Positions 16,813 to 25,510 of a stretch of DNA of 64,000 nt are shown here, in pieces. Origin of the DNA: Acidimicrobiales bacterium (GTDB lineage Bacteria; Actinomycetota; Acidimicrobiia; Acidimicrobiales; SHLQ01); NCBI GenBank assembly GCA_020628865.1, contig JAHDEJ010000008.1, positions 88,532 to 152,531 of the forward strand, given 5' to 3'. The notes below the pieces were generated by a model. The model saw nothing but the letters and a program-made list of their open reading frames with translations. It did not search any database and was not told the DNA's origin. A program made the position numbers and the translations under genes. Each line of letters opens with the position of its first letter. Position 1 is the first letter of the stretch.

Positions 16813-18045
16813 CTAACTGCTCTTGGCTTTGTCAGCGTTGCGGTTGGTCATCGTCTTGTAGAACCGGTGGACGGTCTTCTCGGCACCGACCGGCTGGCTC
16901 TTGTATCGGGCCCAGCCGCTCGGCGATTCATCGCTTTCCCATCGGACGGAGCGCTGCTTGTCGTGCATGGTGAGGTGGCGCATGCGACGGATGAAGCCGC
17001 CCATGACGCGGCTGGTCGTGCCGCTGACGAAGGATCCGGGTGGGGCGACGTAGAACGGTGCGAACTTGTCGGGGAAGCCGGGCATGGTGCAGCCGATGCA
17101 GATGCCGCCCATGTTCATGCAGCCGCCGTGGCCGTCGACGATGCCGCGTTCGGCGATGTTGCACTGCACGACGGGGCCCCAGCAGCCGAGTTCGACGAGG
17201 CATTCCTTGTCGCCGTATTCCTCGGCGAAGACGCCTTCTTCGTAGTAGCCGGCGCGGGGGCAGTGGCGGTGCACGGTTTCGGTGAACAGCCAGGCCGGGC
17301 GGCCGAGCTCGTCGAACTCGGGCAGCGGGGCGAGGCCGTTGAGGAAGAGCAGTGCTGCGGCGGCGGTTTCGAGGACGTTGTCGCCAACCGGGGAGCAGCC
17401 GGGCACGTTGATGACGGGCAGACCGAGCGTGGAGCGGTAGTCCTTGCCCAGATGGTCCATCACGCCCTTGGCGTTGGTGACGTTGTTCGCCGCGGCCGGA
17501 ATGCCGCCCCAGGTGGCACAGGTGCCAACGGCGATGGTGGCTGCGGCGAGGGGCGCCATGCGGTCGAGCCATTCGAGGCTGGTGATCTGGCGGCCGGTTT
17601 CGCGGTCTTCGCCGAGGCCCATCCAGTAGCCGTCGCCGGAGTAGGTCTCGTCCATGATCGAGCCCTCCCAGCAGATGATGAAGGGTGCGTCGAGTTCGCC
17701 GGCGGCGGCCATGCGAAGGTTCTCGGTCCATTCCGCACCCGACTCGACGGACACGACCGTGTGGATGAGCTCCACCTTGGGGAGGCCGGGGACTCGTCCC
17801 AGGAGGAGATCTTCGAGGCGTGGGTGCGTGGCGCCCGTGACGGAGATGGTGCAGCCGTCGCAGGAGGCGCCGACGATCCAGAACAAGTAGACCTTTTCGA
17901 GCTTGCTGCGGTAGACCTCGTCCCGTTTCGGGTTGATCTGGCTTCGCATTGCCACGGGCGCAAGCGGGTGGGCCGGGTCGACCGTGAGCGGCATCAGCTC
18001 GTTGTCGCTGTGCGAGTGATCGGGCAACTTCGTGTACTGCGCCAT
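16813..18045 (-). CDS. hhyS: [NiFe]-hydrogenase small subunit, group 1h
   Basis: 410 residues with no twin-arginine signal, so the enzyme is cytoplasmic-facing. The proximal cluster site is GASCDGCTIS (Cys62-Asp63-x-Cys65); Asp in this loop is the feature known to ligate the proximal cluster in actinobacterial-type hydrogenases. Further cluster ligands are in GTCATWGG, NVPGCSPVGDN, HRHCPRAGYY, LGCWGPVVQCN and CIGCTMPGFPD. GGAGAG lies 7 bases before ATG at 18045. First gene of the leftward operon. Confidence 0.93.
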   Translation of the reverse strand: MAQYTKLPDHSHSDNELMPLTVDPAHPLAPVAMRSQINPKRDEVYRSKLEKVYLFWIVGASCDGCTISVTGATHPRLEDLLLGRVPGLPKVELIHTVVSVESGAEWTENLRMAAAGELDAPFIICWEGSIMDETYSGDGYWMGLGEDRETGRQITSLEWLDRMAPLAAATIAVGTCATWGGIPAAANNVTNAKGVMDHLGKDYRSTLGLPVINVPGCSPVGDNVLETAAAALLFLNGLAPLPEFDELGRPAWLFTETVHRHCPRAGYYEEGVFAEEYGDKECLVELGCWGPVVQCNIAERGIVDGHGGCMNMGGICIGCTMPGFPDKFAPFYVAPPGSFVSGTTSRVMGGFIRRMRHLTMHDKQRSVRWESDESPSGWARYKSQPVGAEKTVHRFYKTMTNRNADKAKSS

Positions 18046-18136
18046 ACTCTCTCCAGTTGCTGTCCGTGCCTGGGCTAGGTGTAGTATACACACAGCCAAG
18101 AGACGTTCTAGCTGGCCGAAAACTTGAGAGTTTTGC
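18046..18136. promoter_or_regulatory. bidirectional hydrogenase/hyp promoter with 13-bp inverted repeat
   Basis: The 91-base divergent gap contains GTGTA-gta-TACAC at 18079-18091, an inverted repeat with a 3-base centre, in an AT-rich patch (TAGTATACA) that may also be the -10 of one promoter. Two DNA-binding proteins (winged-helix His-rich and PadR) are encoded immediately to the right and are the best candidates to bind it. Confidence 0.5.
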
Positions 18137-18622
18137 ATGAACCCTCCCGACGAAAACGCTTCGCTTGTCGCACCGAAATCGTCAGCGCTCCAGATGCTCT
18201 ACTGGCGGAGCGAGATCCTTCAGGTCATGTATTGGCTGCGCGGCGAAGGCTTCGGCGACATCGTCGATGCACCGATGGTCGAACGCTTTCTCGGGGTCGA
18301 GGCCCGCAACGGTGTCGGCTACCTCGATCGCCTGGTCGAAGAGGGGTACCTCACGGTCGACGGATCGTTCTATGCGCTGTCCGAGTTCGGCTTGAAGCAG
18401 GGTGCTCGTGAGTTCGCCGATTCGTTCAGCGAGCTCACCAAGCCCGCCCACGGCGAGTGCAGCGACGACTGCTGGTGCCACGCATCGGTCGACGAGGCCG
18501 ACGCATGCATGGCGCATCGCATCGAGCACAACCACGCCATGGACCTGAAGCACGACCCCCACGGCCACACGCACGATCACGGGCATGCGCACATTCACTC
18601 CGAGGACGGCCATGACCACTAA
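18137..18622 (+). CDS. winged-helix protein with Cys/His-rich metal-binding tail
   Basis: 161 residues. Residues 16-90 look like a winged helix (SEILQVMYWLRGEGFGDIVD, VGYLDRLVEEGYLTVDGSFYAL). Residues 106-126 hold four Cys (ECSDDCWCH and ACMAH), and 129-161 are His-rich, with HGHTHDHGHAHIH near the end. This suggests a Ni(II)- or other metal-responsive regulator or metal store for the hydrogenase; His-rich tails in HypB and SlyD serve nickel storage. The first gene of the rightward hyp operon. Confidence 0.75.
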   Translation: MNPPDENASLVAPKSSALQMLYWRSEILQVMYWLRGEGFGDIVDAPMVERFLGVEARNGVGYLDRLVEEGYLTVDGSFYALSEFGLKQGAREFADSFSELTKPAHGECSDDCWCHASVDEADACMAHRIEHNHAMDLKHDPHGHTHDHGHAHIHSEDGHDH

Positions 18623-18974
18623 CAACCCGTCGGTGTTGCCACGGCGCTTCCTGCGGCCGCTGCTGTTTCTGGGTCTGTCCCAGGCGGACCGTTCCTACGG
18701 CTACGAGCTGGCCGAGGCTGTCCGTGGCTTCGGGCTGAACATCGACATGGCCGGCGTCTACCGCGAGCTGCGGTCGATGGAACAGAAGGATCTGCTGAGC
18801 TCGGGGTGGGAGCCGTCGGACAATGGCCCGGACCGCCGGGTCTACATGGTCACCGATGCCGGCCGCGAAGCAATGGCTCAGGCGGTTGCCGACCTGGGGC
18901 TCGCTCGAGACCAGCTGTCCGCTGCGCTCGAGTCGGTCTCGGTGAACAACGCTGCCGCGAAGACTGCGGAATGA
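18612..18974 (+). CDS. PadR-family transcriptional regulator
   Basis: 120 residues starting MTTNNPSVLPRRFLRPLLFL; the winged-helix core includes SYGYELAEAVRGFGLNIDMAGVYRELRSMEQ and the wing DNGPDRRVYMVTDAG, typical of PadR. The start overlaps the previous gene by 11 bases and its stop overlaps the next start (ATGA). Probably controls hydrogenase/hyp transcription, perhaps through the inverted repeat at 18079-18091. Confidence 0.85.
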   Translation: MTTNNPSVLPRRFLRPLLFLGLSQADRSYGYELAEAVRGFGLNIDMAGVYRELRSMEQKDLLSSGWEPSDNGPDRRVYMVTDAGREAMAQAVADLGLARDQLSAALESVSVNNAAAKTAE

Positions 18975-19747
18975 AGCTCGCGGTCGCCGGCAAGGGCGGG
19001 GCAGGCAAGACCACGTTCTCTGCCACTGCGTCGCGGCTGCTCGCTCGGTCGGGCCGCGATGTCGTGGCGATCGATGCCGACACCAACCCGAACCTGCACG
19101 CCGCGTTGGGGGTGTCGAACGAGGACATCCAGGCGGTTCCGTTTCCGCCCACCTCGCTCGTGTCCCGCTCGTTCAACGGGCCGATGCTCAACGAGCCGTT
19201 GGCCGAGGTGCTCGACCGCCATACCTTGGTTGCCCCCGACGGGGTGCGCCTGCTGCGGATGGGCATGCCCGAGCACGCCGACGAGGGTTGTTTGTGCTCG
19301 GCCCATGCCGTCGTGTCCGCCCTGTTGGGCGACCTCGATGCGCTGCCCGAGACGATCACCCTCATCGACATGGAAGCATCGCCCGAACACCTCAGTCGGG
19401 GCACCGCACGGGAAGCGAACGCACTCGTGCTCATCGCCGAGCCCTACTTCCGTTCGCTCGAAGCCGTGAAGCTGCAAGCCAAGCTCGCGGCCGAAACGAA
19501 CATCGGGCGCGTTGTTGTCGTGGCCAACAAGTGCCGGTCCGACACGGACTTCGCCGGAATCAGCGAGTTCTGCAACAACTACGACCTCGATCTCATCGCC
19601 CGCATCCCGTGGGGCGACGAAGTGCTCGACGCCGACGCGGCAACCACTCCCCTCCTCGACTTCGCACCCGACAGCCCGGTCATCGAGGCTGTGCAGCAGG
19701 TGTGCGATCTCCTGACCCAATCCCTACCGACAGAGCAGGCCCCCTGA
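18971..19747 (+). CDS. CooC-type nickel-insertion ATPase 1
   Basis: 258 residues of the MinD/CooC family: deviant Walker A GKGGAGKTT at residues 8-16, DADTNPN, and the CooC metal motif Cys107-Leu-Cys109 (DEGCLCSAH), followed by TLIDMEASPEHLSRG. CooC binds Ni at a dimer interface through Cys-x-Cys and drives Ni insertion with ATP. Placed between padR and hypC, it likely replaces HypB in Ni delivery to the large subunit. Confidence 0.85.
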   Translation: MKLAVAGKGGAGKTTFSATASRLLARSGRDVVAIDADTNPNLHAALGVSNEDIQAVPFPPTSLVSRSFNGPMLNEPLAEVLDRHTLVAPDGVRLLRMGMPEHADEGCLCSAHAVVSALLGDLDALPETITLIDMEASPEHLSRGTAREANALVLIAEPYFRSLEAVKLQAKLAAETNIGRVVVVANKCRSDTDFAGISEFCNNYDLDLIARIPWGDEVLDADAATTPLLDFAPDSPVIEAVQQVCDLLTQSLPTEQAP

Positions 19748-20034
19748 TGTGTGTTGGCATTCCAGCCCAAGTTGTCGAGATTCTCCCCGCCGAGCGGAAG
19801 ATGGCCGTCGTCGAGGTCGAGGGTGTGCGCCGTGAGGTGAGCATCGTGATGGTGCTCGACGACGGGGTGCAGGTGGGCGACTGGGTGTTGCTGCACGTTG
19901 GCTTCGCCATGAGCGTCATCGACGAGGACGAGGCCAGGTCGCAGCTCGACTTCATGCGAATGCTGGGCGAGGCCTACGAGGAAGAGCTCGAGGCATTCAG
20001 CGCTCCGGTACCGGGTGCCGAGCCAACAGCGTGA
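19747..20034 (+). CDS. hypC: hydrogenase maturation chaperone HypC
   Basis: 95 residues starting MCVGIPAQVVEI, with the essential N-terminal Cys2 and a small beta-barrel (MAVVEVEGVRREVSIVMVLD; VGDWVLLHVGFAMSVID). HypC carries the Fe(CN)2CO unit between HypD and the large subunit. ATG shares one base with the preceding stop (TGATG). A C-terminal extension beyond the barrel is slightly longer than usual. Confidence 0.93.
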   Translation: MCVGIPAQVVEILPAERKMAVVEVEGVRREVSIVMVLDDGVQVGDWVLLHVGFAMSVIDEDEARSQLDFMRMLGEAYEEELEAFSAPVPGAEPTA

Positions 20035-21068
20035 CGACGAGCACGCTCCCGGCTGAAGCGCTCGCTCTTGCGCGGACGTTCACGGCGGGCGGACGTCTCA
20101 TCGTTTCGGCGCTCGATCGGCCGGACCATGCCCGCCACGTTGCGGTGGAGTTCGTGCACCCGGCGATCACCGGAGCCAAGTCGCTCCCCTCGTTCGCTGT
20201 TGCTCCGGGCGACCTGGACCATGTCGTGCGCCCCGACGACGCGGTGCTCATCATCGAGTCCGCCGGCCTTGCCTTCGATCGCACGCTGCCCGCCAACGCA
20301 CAGCTGTTGGTCACCGGGGCCGACCAGACCGAGCCCGAACTGGTGCGCTGGTATCACGTGTTGTGGGAGCTCGTGCAGCTTGGTCTGGAGCATCCCGGCC
20401 TCACCGGCGGGTCGGCCAGTGAAGGTGGCGACCCCACCAACTTCCTGTATCCCTTTCTCGACGCAGCCGAGGACGACGAGCCGGCACTGTTGGCGTCGAT
20501 GACGAGCTCCGAGAGCGCCAAGCACACCGAATCGACCGAGCTCGCCGCCCAGACGATCGCCGCAAACGCAGCAGCCGTCGAAGCAATCGTCGAGCAGATC
20601 GGCACCGCGGTCGCCGCCGGCGGCACGGTGTTCAGCATCGGCAATGGCGGTAGCGCCTGCGATGCCGCCCAGCTCACCCGGTTGCTTCAAGCCAAGGGTG
20701 TGCGTGCGATGTCGTTGGCCGAAGACCCGGCGACGCTCACGGCGCTGGCGAACGACCTTGGTGTCGCCCGAATCTTCTCTCGTCAGGTCGACGCTTCGGT
20801 GCGGCCGGGCGACGTGGTCGTGTTGTTCAGCACGAGCGGTTCGTCGGCCAACCTGTTGTCGGTGCTCGACCTGCAGGTGGCGTCCGAGCTCACGATCGTT
20901 GCGTGTGCCGGATACGGGGGCGGCCCCATGGCGGCGCATGAAAATGTCGACCATCAACTGATCATCGACTCGTCGTCGGTCCATCGCATCCAAGAGGCAC
21001 AGGGCGTGCTGATCAACGAGATCTGCGCCCGCATCAATTCGACCGCTTCACCGGAGGTTCACGCATGA
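20031..21068 (+). CDS. SIS-domain protein (GmhA-like) of the hyp operon
   Basis: 345 residues, GTG start overlapping hypC's stop (GTGA). The first ~150 residues form an unrecognised domain; residues ~165-335 are a phosphosugar-isomerase (SIS) domain with TVFSIGNGGSACDAAQL and LFSTSGSSANLL. SIS proteins of the phosphoheptose-isomerase type recur in actinobacterial hydrogenase clusters; whether they bind a sugar phosphate or act as a scaffold is not known. Confidence 0.8.
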   Translation: MTTSTLPAEALALARTFTAGGRLIVSALDRPDHARHVAVEFVHPAITGAKSLPSFAVAPGDLDHVVRPDDAVLIIESAGLAFDRTLPANAQLLVTGADQTEPELVRWYHVLWELVQLGLEHPGLTGGSASEGGDPTNFLYPFLDAAEDDEPALLASMTSSESAKHTESTELAAQTIAANAAAVEAIVEQIGTAVAAGGTVFSIGNGGSACDAAQLTRLLQAKGVRAMSLAEDPATLTALANDLGVARIFSRQVDASVRPGDVVVLFSTSGSSANLLSVLDLQVASELTIVACAGYGGGPMAAHENVDHQLIIDSSSVHRIQEAQGVLINEICARINSTASPEVHA

Positions 21069-22192
21069 AGTTCGTCAGCGAATTCCGAGACCCGGAAGCG
21101 GCCAAGATCCTCATCGCCGAGATCGAGGAGCTCGCCGCAGATCAACCGGCCCGCAAGTTCATGGAGGCGTGCGGCGGCCACACCCACGCCATCTACCGCC
21201 ACGGCATCGAGTCGCTGCTGCCGGAGAGCATCGAGATGGTGCACGGTCCCGGCTGCCCCGTGTGCGTGATTCCCATGGGGCGCATCGACGACGCCATTTC
21301 GATCGCCGAACAGGACGGCGTGACCATGTGTTGCTTCGGTGACCTCATGCGTGTTCCCGGCGGTTCGAGCACGTTGCTCGAAGCGAAGGCCAAGGGCGCC
21401 GACATTCGGGTCGTCTACTCCCCGCTCGATGCGCTCGCCATCGCCGAAAACGAACCCGACCGCAACGTGGTGTTCTTCGCCGTCGGGTTCGAGACCACGG
21501 CTCCCTCCACGGCAATCACCGTCATGCAGGCACGGGAGCGCAACGTGGAGAACTTCTCGATCTTCTGCAACCACGTGACCATCGTTCCGCCGATGAAGGC
21601 GATCCTCGATTCGCCCGGCATGGAGCTCGACGGGTTCCTCGGCCCCGGCCACGTGAGCACCGTGATCGGCACCGGCCCGTACCAGTTCGTGTCTCGCGAA
21701 TACGGCCTGCCCTTGGTGACCACCGGTTTCGAACCGGTCGACATTCTCCAGGGTGTCGCCATGCTGCTGCGCCAGCTGGCCGAGGGTCGGGCGGAAGTCG
21801 AGAACCAGTACAAGCGAGTGGTGCGCGACAGCGGGAACCCGGCTGCGCTGAGGATGTTGGGCGAGGTGTTCGAGCTTCGCCCACACTTCGAGTGGCGTGG
21901 CCTTGGGTTCATCGCCCAGTCCGCGCTGTCGCTGCGCGACGAGTTCGCCGGCTTCGATGCCGAGAAGCACTTCGCGCTTCCCGGTGTGCGGGTGGCCGAC
22001 CCGAAGGCCTGCCAGTGCGGCGAGGTACTCAAGGGTGCCATCCGCCCGTGGGAGTGCAAAGTCTTCGGCACTGCGTGCACTCCGGAAACGCCGATCGGCA
22101 CGTGCATGGTGTCGTCGGAGGGTGCGTGCGCCGCGTACTTCAACTACGGCCGGTTCCGGGCCAAGAAGCGCATCCCGGTGACGAGCACATGA
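21065..22192 (+). CDS. hypD: hydrogenase maturation protein HypD
   Basis: 375 residues with all HypD signatures: FMEACGGHTHAIYRHGI, GPGCPVCVIP, FAVGFETTAPSTA, and the C-terminal 4Fe-4S binding region CQCGEVL...WECKVFG...CMVSSEGACAAYF. HypD holds the iron on which CN and CO ligands are assembled, in complex with HypC and HypE. Overlaps both neighbours by ATGA. Confidence 0.95.
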   Translation: MKFVSEFRDPEAAKILIAEIEELAADQPARKFMEACGGHTHAIYRHGIESLLPESIEMVHGPGCPVCVIPMGRIDDAISIAEQDGVTMCCFGDLMRVPGGSSTLLEAKAKGADIRVVYSPLDALAIAENEPDRNVVFFAVGFETTAPSTAITVMQARERNVENFSIFCNHVTIVPPMKAILDSPGMELDGFLGPGHVSTVIGTGPYQFVSREYGLPLVTTGFEPVDILQGVAMLLRQLAEGRAEVENQYKRVVRDSGNPAALRMLGEVFELRPHFEWRGLGFIAQSALSLRDEFAGFDAEKHFALPGVRVADPKACQCGEVLKGAIRPWECKVFGTACTPETPIGTCMVSSEGACAAYFNYGRFRAKKRIPVTST

Positions 22193-23271
22193 GCTCCGAA
22201 GACTCCCGCAAAGAAGCGCTCGCACGTATCGAGGCGTGGCGCCTGCGGCCATCGAAGATGACCGACGAGGTCATCACCATGGCGCACGGCGCCGGCGGCA
22301 AGGCCAGCCAGGCGCTGACCGACGCCGTGTTCCGCAGCGCCTACGGCGGCGACGAACTGGACCGTCTCGACGACGGTGCCGTGCTCGACGTGCCCGAAGG
22401 CAAACGTGTCGTCTTCACGACCGACGCGTTCGTCGTCACCCCACGCACGTTCCTCGGCGGGTCGATCGGCGACCTTGCCGTCAACGGCACCGTCAACGAC
22501 CTCGCCGTCATGGGGGCAACGCCCACGTGGCTGTCGGTGGCGGTCGTGCTCGAGGAGGGCTTTCCGCTCGACGAGCTCCGGGAGCTCGTGGCCGACGTGG
22601 CGACCGCGGCCGCCGCCGCCAATGTCACCGTCGTGGCCGGCGACACGAAGGTCGTCGAGCGGGGCGCCGCCGATGGCTGCTACTTCACCACCAGCGGCAT
22701 CGGCCTCCGGGACGCCTCACTCTCCATGGGTGCCGAACAGGTGCAGCTGGGCGACGCCGTCATCATCTCCGGCACCTTCGGCGACCACGGCATGGCCGTC
22801 ATGCTCGCCCGCGGCGACCTCGCCCTCGATGCCGACGTGAGCTCGGACACCGCATCGATCCACCAGGCCACCGCCGCACTGCTCGACGCAGTGCCCGAGA
22901 CCCGCTGGATGCGCGACCCCACCCGCGGCGGCGTCGCCTCGGCGTGCAACGAGCTCGCCGTCGCAGCGAACGTCGGCGTCTCACTGTTCGAGGAAGCGTT
23001 CCCCGTGCTCCCGCCGGTCTCGGGTGCCTGCGAGCTCCTCGGCCTCGACCCGCTCTACGTCGCCAACGAAGGCAAGTTCATCGCCGTCGTCCCCGCCGAC
23101 AGGGTCGACGCTGCCCTCGGATCCATGCGCTCGGTCGACGTATCAGCCCAAGCAACCGTCATCGGCGAGATCAACGACGAACACCCCGGCATGGTCGTCG
23201 CCCACACCCCTTTCGGCGGGAGCCGGATCGTGGACATGCTCGTCGGCGCACCGCTACCGCGGATCTGTTGA
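22189..23271 (+). CDS. hypE: hydrogenase maturation protein HypE
   Basis: 360 residues: PurM-like fold with MAHGAGGKAS, TDAFVVTPRTFLGGSIGDLAVNG, and the obligatory C-terminal -Pro-Arg-Ile-Cys, the Cys that is carbamoylated by HypF and dehydrated to thiocyanate. About 30 residues precede the usual HypE start. ATG at 22189 overlaps hypD's stop. Last gene of the rightward hyp operon. Confidence 0.95.
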   Translation: MSSEDSRKEALARIEAWRLRPSKMTDEVITMAHGAGGKASQALTDAVFRSAYGGDELDRLDDGAVLDVPEGKRVVFTTDAFVVTPRTFLGGSIGDLAVNGTVNDLAVMGATPTWLSVAVVLEEGFPLDELRELVADVATAAAAANVTVVAGDTKVVERGAADGCYFTTSGIGLRDASLSMGAEQVQLGDAVIISGTFGDHGMAVMLARGDLALDADVSSDTASIHQATAALLDAVPETRWMRDPTRGGVASACNELAVAANVGVSLFEEAFPVLPPVSGACELLGLDPLYVANEGKFIAVVPADRVDAALGSMRSVDVSAQATVIGEINDEHPGMVVAHTPFGGSRIVDMLVGAPLPRIC

Positions 23272-23405
23272 AAACTCAAGGAGTCGGCAACCCGATCCCT
23301 CCGGTAGGTCCCGAACGCGCTCATGGCGACCAGTTGTCACACCCCTTCGACATACTCAGGTCAGTATCGGCTTGTCTTCTCTGAGCCAATGGATGCCATA
23401 CTCAC
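23272..23405. other. intergenic boundary between hyp operon and lower-GC island
   Basis: 134 bases without a gene. Base composition drops across this gap from about two-thirds GC to roughly half. I see no strong terminator hairpin; the -10-like CATACT sits just before the next start. It is the left edge of an apparently acquired segment. Confidence 0.3.
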
Positions 23406-23924
23406 GTGATGGCTCAAGCGGCGAACCGTGGACACCCAACTCTCACAAAAGAACAGTTCTCACTATCCTTTGTGAGAGCGATAGTAAGTGCAGCTGGATG
23501 CACCATGGCACAAATCGAGATCGACAACGACAAGATCGACTTCATGGTTCGGCCACAGAAGTCAGGTCCGAATCAGCAAGGTTTGCGTGCCCCTGTCATT
23601 GATGTCCAGCTCAAGGCAACATCGTCGCCCAACTATTCCAACTCGCACTTCAACTTCGACCTAGACGTTGATTCGTATAACTCTCTTGTGGGGGAAGATC
23701 GCCACCTGCCACCATTTCTCTTTGTGGTCGTCGTACCAACATCACAACACGATTGGATAGTGGCGTCAGAAAACGAACTGGCACTTCGACACCAAGGTTT
23801 CTGGTTTCCGATGTCGGGACTGCAGGTCTCAACCAATGCGAAAACCGAACGAGTGAAGATTCCACTGAGCAATCGCCTCAGTCCCCGAGCGGTAGCCGTC
23901 ATCCTGGACGGGGTGCAGCGATGA
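23406..23924 (+). CDS. DUF4365 domain protein, PD-(D/E)xK nuclease-like
   Basis: 172 residues. IEIDNDKIDFMV and PVIDVQLKATSSP give a D...D-(x)-Q-x-K pattern like the PD-(D/E)xK nuclease core, which fits the DUF4365 family. Start is GTG 23406 or ATG 23409. GC content and codon use (AT-ending codons frequent) are clearly unlike the hyp genes. It overlaps the next gene by ATGA, so the two form one unit. DUF4365 proteins often turn up in accessory, defence-like loci. Confidence 0.7.
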   Translation: MMAQAANRGHPTLTKEQFSLSFVRAIVSAAGCTMAQIEIDNDKIDFMVRPQKSGPNQQGLRAPVIDVQLKATSSPNYSNSHFNFDLDVDSYNSLVGEDRHLPPFLFVVVVPTSQHDWIVASENELALRHQGFWFPMSGLQVSTNAKTERVKIPLSNRLSPRAVAVILDGVQR

Positions 23925-25051
23925 GCGAGTCAACAGCGCTTGAACAGTACCTGCTCTCTCTCGGCTGGACCTCGGGCGATCCTGCAGATCTTCGAGAGTG
24001 GTTTAGCGAAGACGGAGACGTTGTCGTTGTTCCACACAAACAGGAATACGCGGACTACCGCAGGGTAATGTCCCACACAAAGTCCGAGTTGGAGTCGATA
24101 CTGGGCGTAAGCCGAACGTTCCTGGATTCGGTCACACAACTCGCTAGTTCGGATGTAATCGACGTGCATGCGTTTCCCACGCTGCGACGACCGGCGTACG
24201 CTTTCGATGCCATACTCGAGCTGCTTGAGTCCACAAGAGCAAGCTTCACCCTTGCTGCTCGATCTCTCACCAAACCGGCCATCCTCTATGGTGGCGGCTC
24301 TGTTGGCAAGGATGCTACCGAGTACTTAAAGGATCTGCGCATCGGGTTCTCACAACCAGGAAGCTATTCATTCCCAGTATTTGCTCCGCTCGGACTCGAA
24401 AAACTCAAGAGTCGCACCGAGGAGATGGACGGCCAGAACGCAATTCCAGAAGCGGCAGCCGTAGAGACTTACGAACGACGCGTAACGCTACGAATGCTCG
24501 ATTCTGTCCGCGAAACAACCGTTCTCGCGGAAGAAGCTTCCGAAAGCGGTCTCAGCGTATTCGACGAGGCGTACGTCAACGGTGTTTCGTCCAACCTGTG
24601 CGAAGCGATCGATGGGATGTTCGTTGACGGCTACTTCTCTGCAGTCGAAATTCGGCCTCGCCTAGCCGTCGAGATCACCTCCCAACCTCGCTCTATCATC
24701 AGAGTCGAAGCGTCTCGCGCCCCTGTTCTGAAGGAAGCCGCCTCCCACCTTCGAGAGCTCTCCAAGAGAGTTGAGCCGACGACGGTAACCGGCAGAGTTA
24801 CGGACTTGCACCGGAGCACTCCTGGGACAGATGAGAGCGTCTCGGTGACGACCCTCTTGGGCGGGAAGCGCAGAGTTGTCCAGATGGAGCTCGATCCGGC
24901 CCAGTATCAGCAAGCGATTCGGGCGCATGACACCACTTCGACCGTGATTGCCCGAGGGGAGTTGTCAAAGAGAGGAACGCGCTCTTGGCTCGAGAACGTC
25001 TCGTCTTTCGCAATCGTCGACGACGCAACGCTGCCGGGCACAAATACCTAG
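23921..25051 (+). CDS. unknown protein, partner of DUF4365 protein
   Basis: 376 residues starting MSESTALEQYLLSLGWTSG; I recognise no domain. The first part contains DVVVVPHKQEYADYRRVMSH and a helical region; a second half near residue 255-360 looks like an alpha/beta domain (PRLAVEITSQPRSIIRVEAS; VSVTTLLGGKRRVVQMEL). Same low-GC character as the upstream gene, and translationally coupled to it (ATGA). No homolog is obvious, so the function is open. Confidence 0.7.
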   Translation: MSESTALEQYLLSLGWTSGDPADLREWFSEDGDVVVVPHKQEYADYRRVMSHTKSELESILGVSRTFLDSVTQLASSDVIDVHAFPTLRRPAYAFDAILELLESTRASFTLAARSLTKPAILYGGGSVGKDATEYLKDLRIGFSQPGSYSFPVFAPLGLEKLKSRTEEMDGQNAIPEAAAVETYERRVTLRMLDSVRETTVLAEEASESGLSVFDEAYVNGVSSNLCEAIDGMFVDGYFSAVEIRPRLAVEITSQPRSIIRVEASRAPVLKEAASHLRELSKRVEPTTVTGRVTDLHRSTPGTDESVSVTTLLGGKRRVVQMELDPAQYQQAIRAHDTTSTVIARGELSKRGTRSWLENVSSFAIVDDATLPGTNT

Positions 25052-25114
25052 AGGGTCACGGGAACTTAGGCATAGCGGGCCCTCCCGGCCATGCCCCGCT
25101 CAACCGATCCGAAC

Positions 25115-25455
25115 ACCTTCAAGGCCCAGCGAGTCGACCAACTTCTCGACCGCATCCCAGACATCCGGCGCGATTGCGCGGTCAAGGGGTTCGCCTCGGC
25201 GGTCGGCGGCGACGAGGTCGGCGGTGGGGGGGATGACGACGTTGGGCGGGACGTCGTGTCGCTCGCACAGTTCCTCGATCGTCAGGCGGGCGCCGTCAGA
25301 ATCGGCCTTGTTGCCGACGCCGATCCGGCGCTCGATGCCGGCGTCCATGTCGATGATCGTGTCGTCGGTTTCGGACTGCAGCGCCTGACCGCTCGGCCCT
25401 TCACGCGGGCGCGGCCACCGCACGGGCACCCGGCGCCGGCTTCGTCGACGTAGCG
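25115..25455 (-). pseudogene. decayed CooC ATPase fragment, copy 1
   Basis: Leftward translation gives ALQSETDDTIIDMDAGIE, then a jump to RRIGVGNKADSDG and VWDAVEKLVDSLGLEGV. These match residues ~117-253 of the intact CooC at 29251-30012 but lack about 40 internal residues, and the N-terminal ATPase half is gone. Another frame carries the upstream piece VDEAGAGCPCGGRARVKG, showing a frameshift. Clearly a degenerate duplicate. Confidence 0.8.
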
Positions 25456-25510
25456 ACCACCATCTGCCTGCGACGCGATCGAGCGCGGTGACAACGACCT
25501 GCCGGCTAGC

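Noticed and set aside
25100..25429. 110-residue ORF that could be read as a small intact CooC-like protein
   Set aside because: It lacks the ATP-binding half and ~40 internal residues, and a second frame carries the missing upstream piece, so it is a pseudogene fragment.
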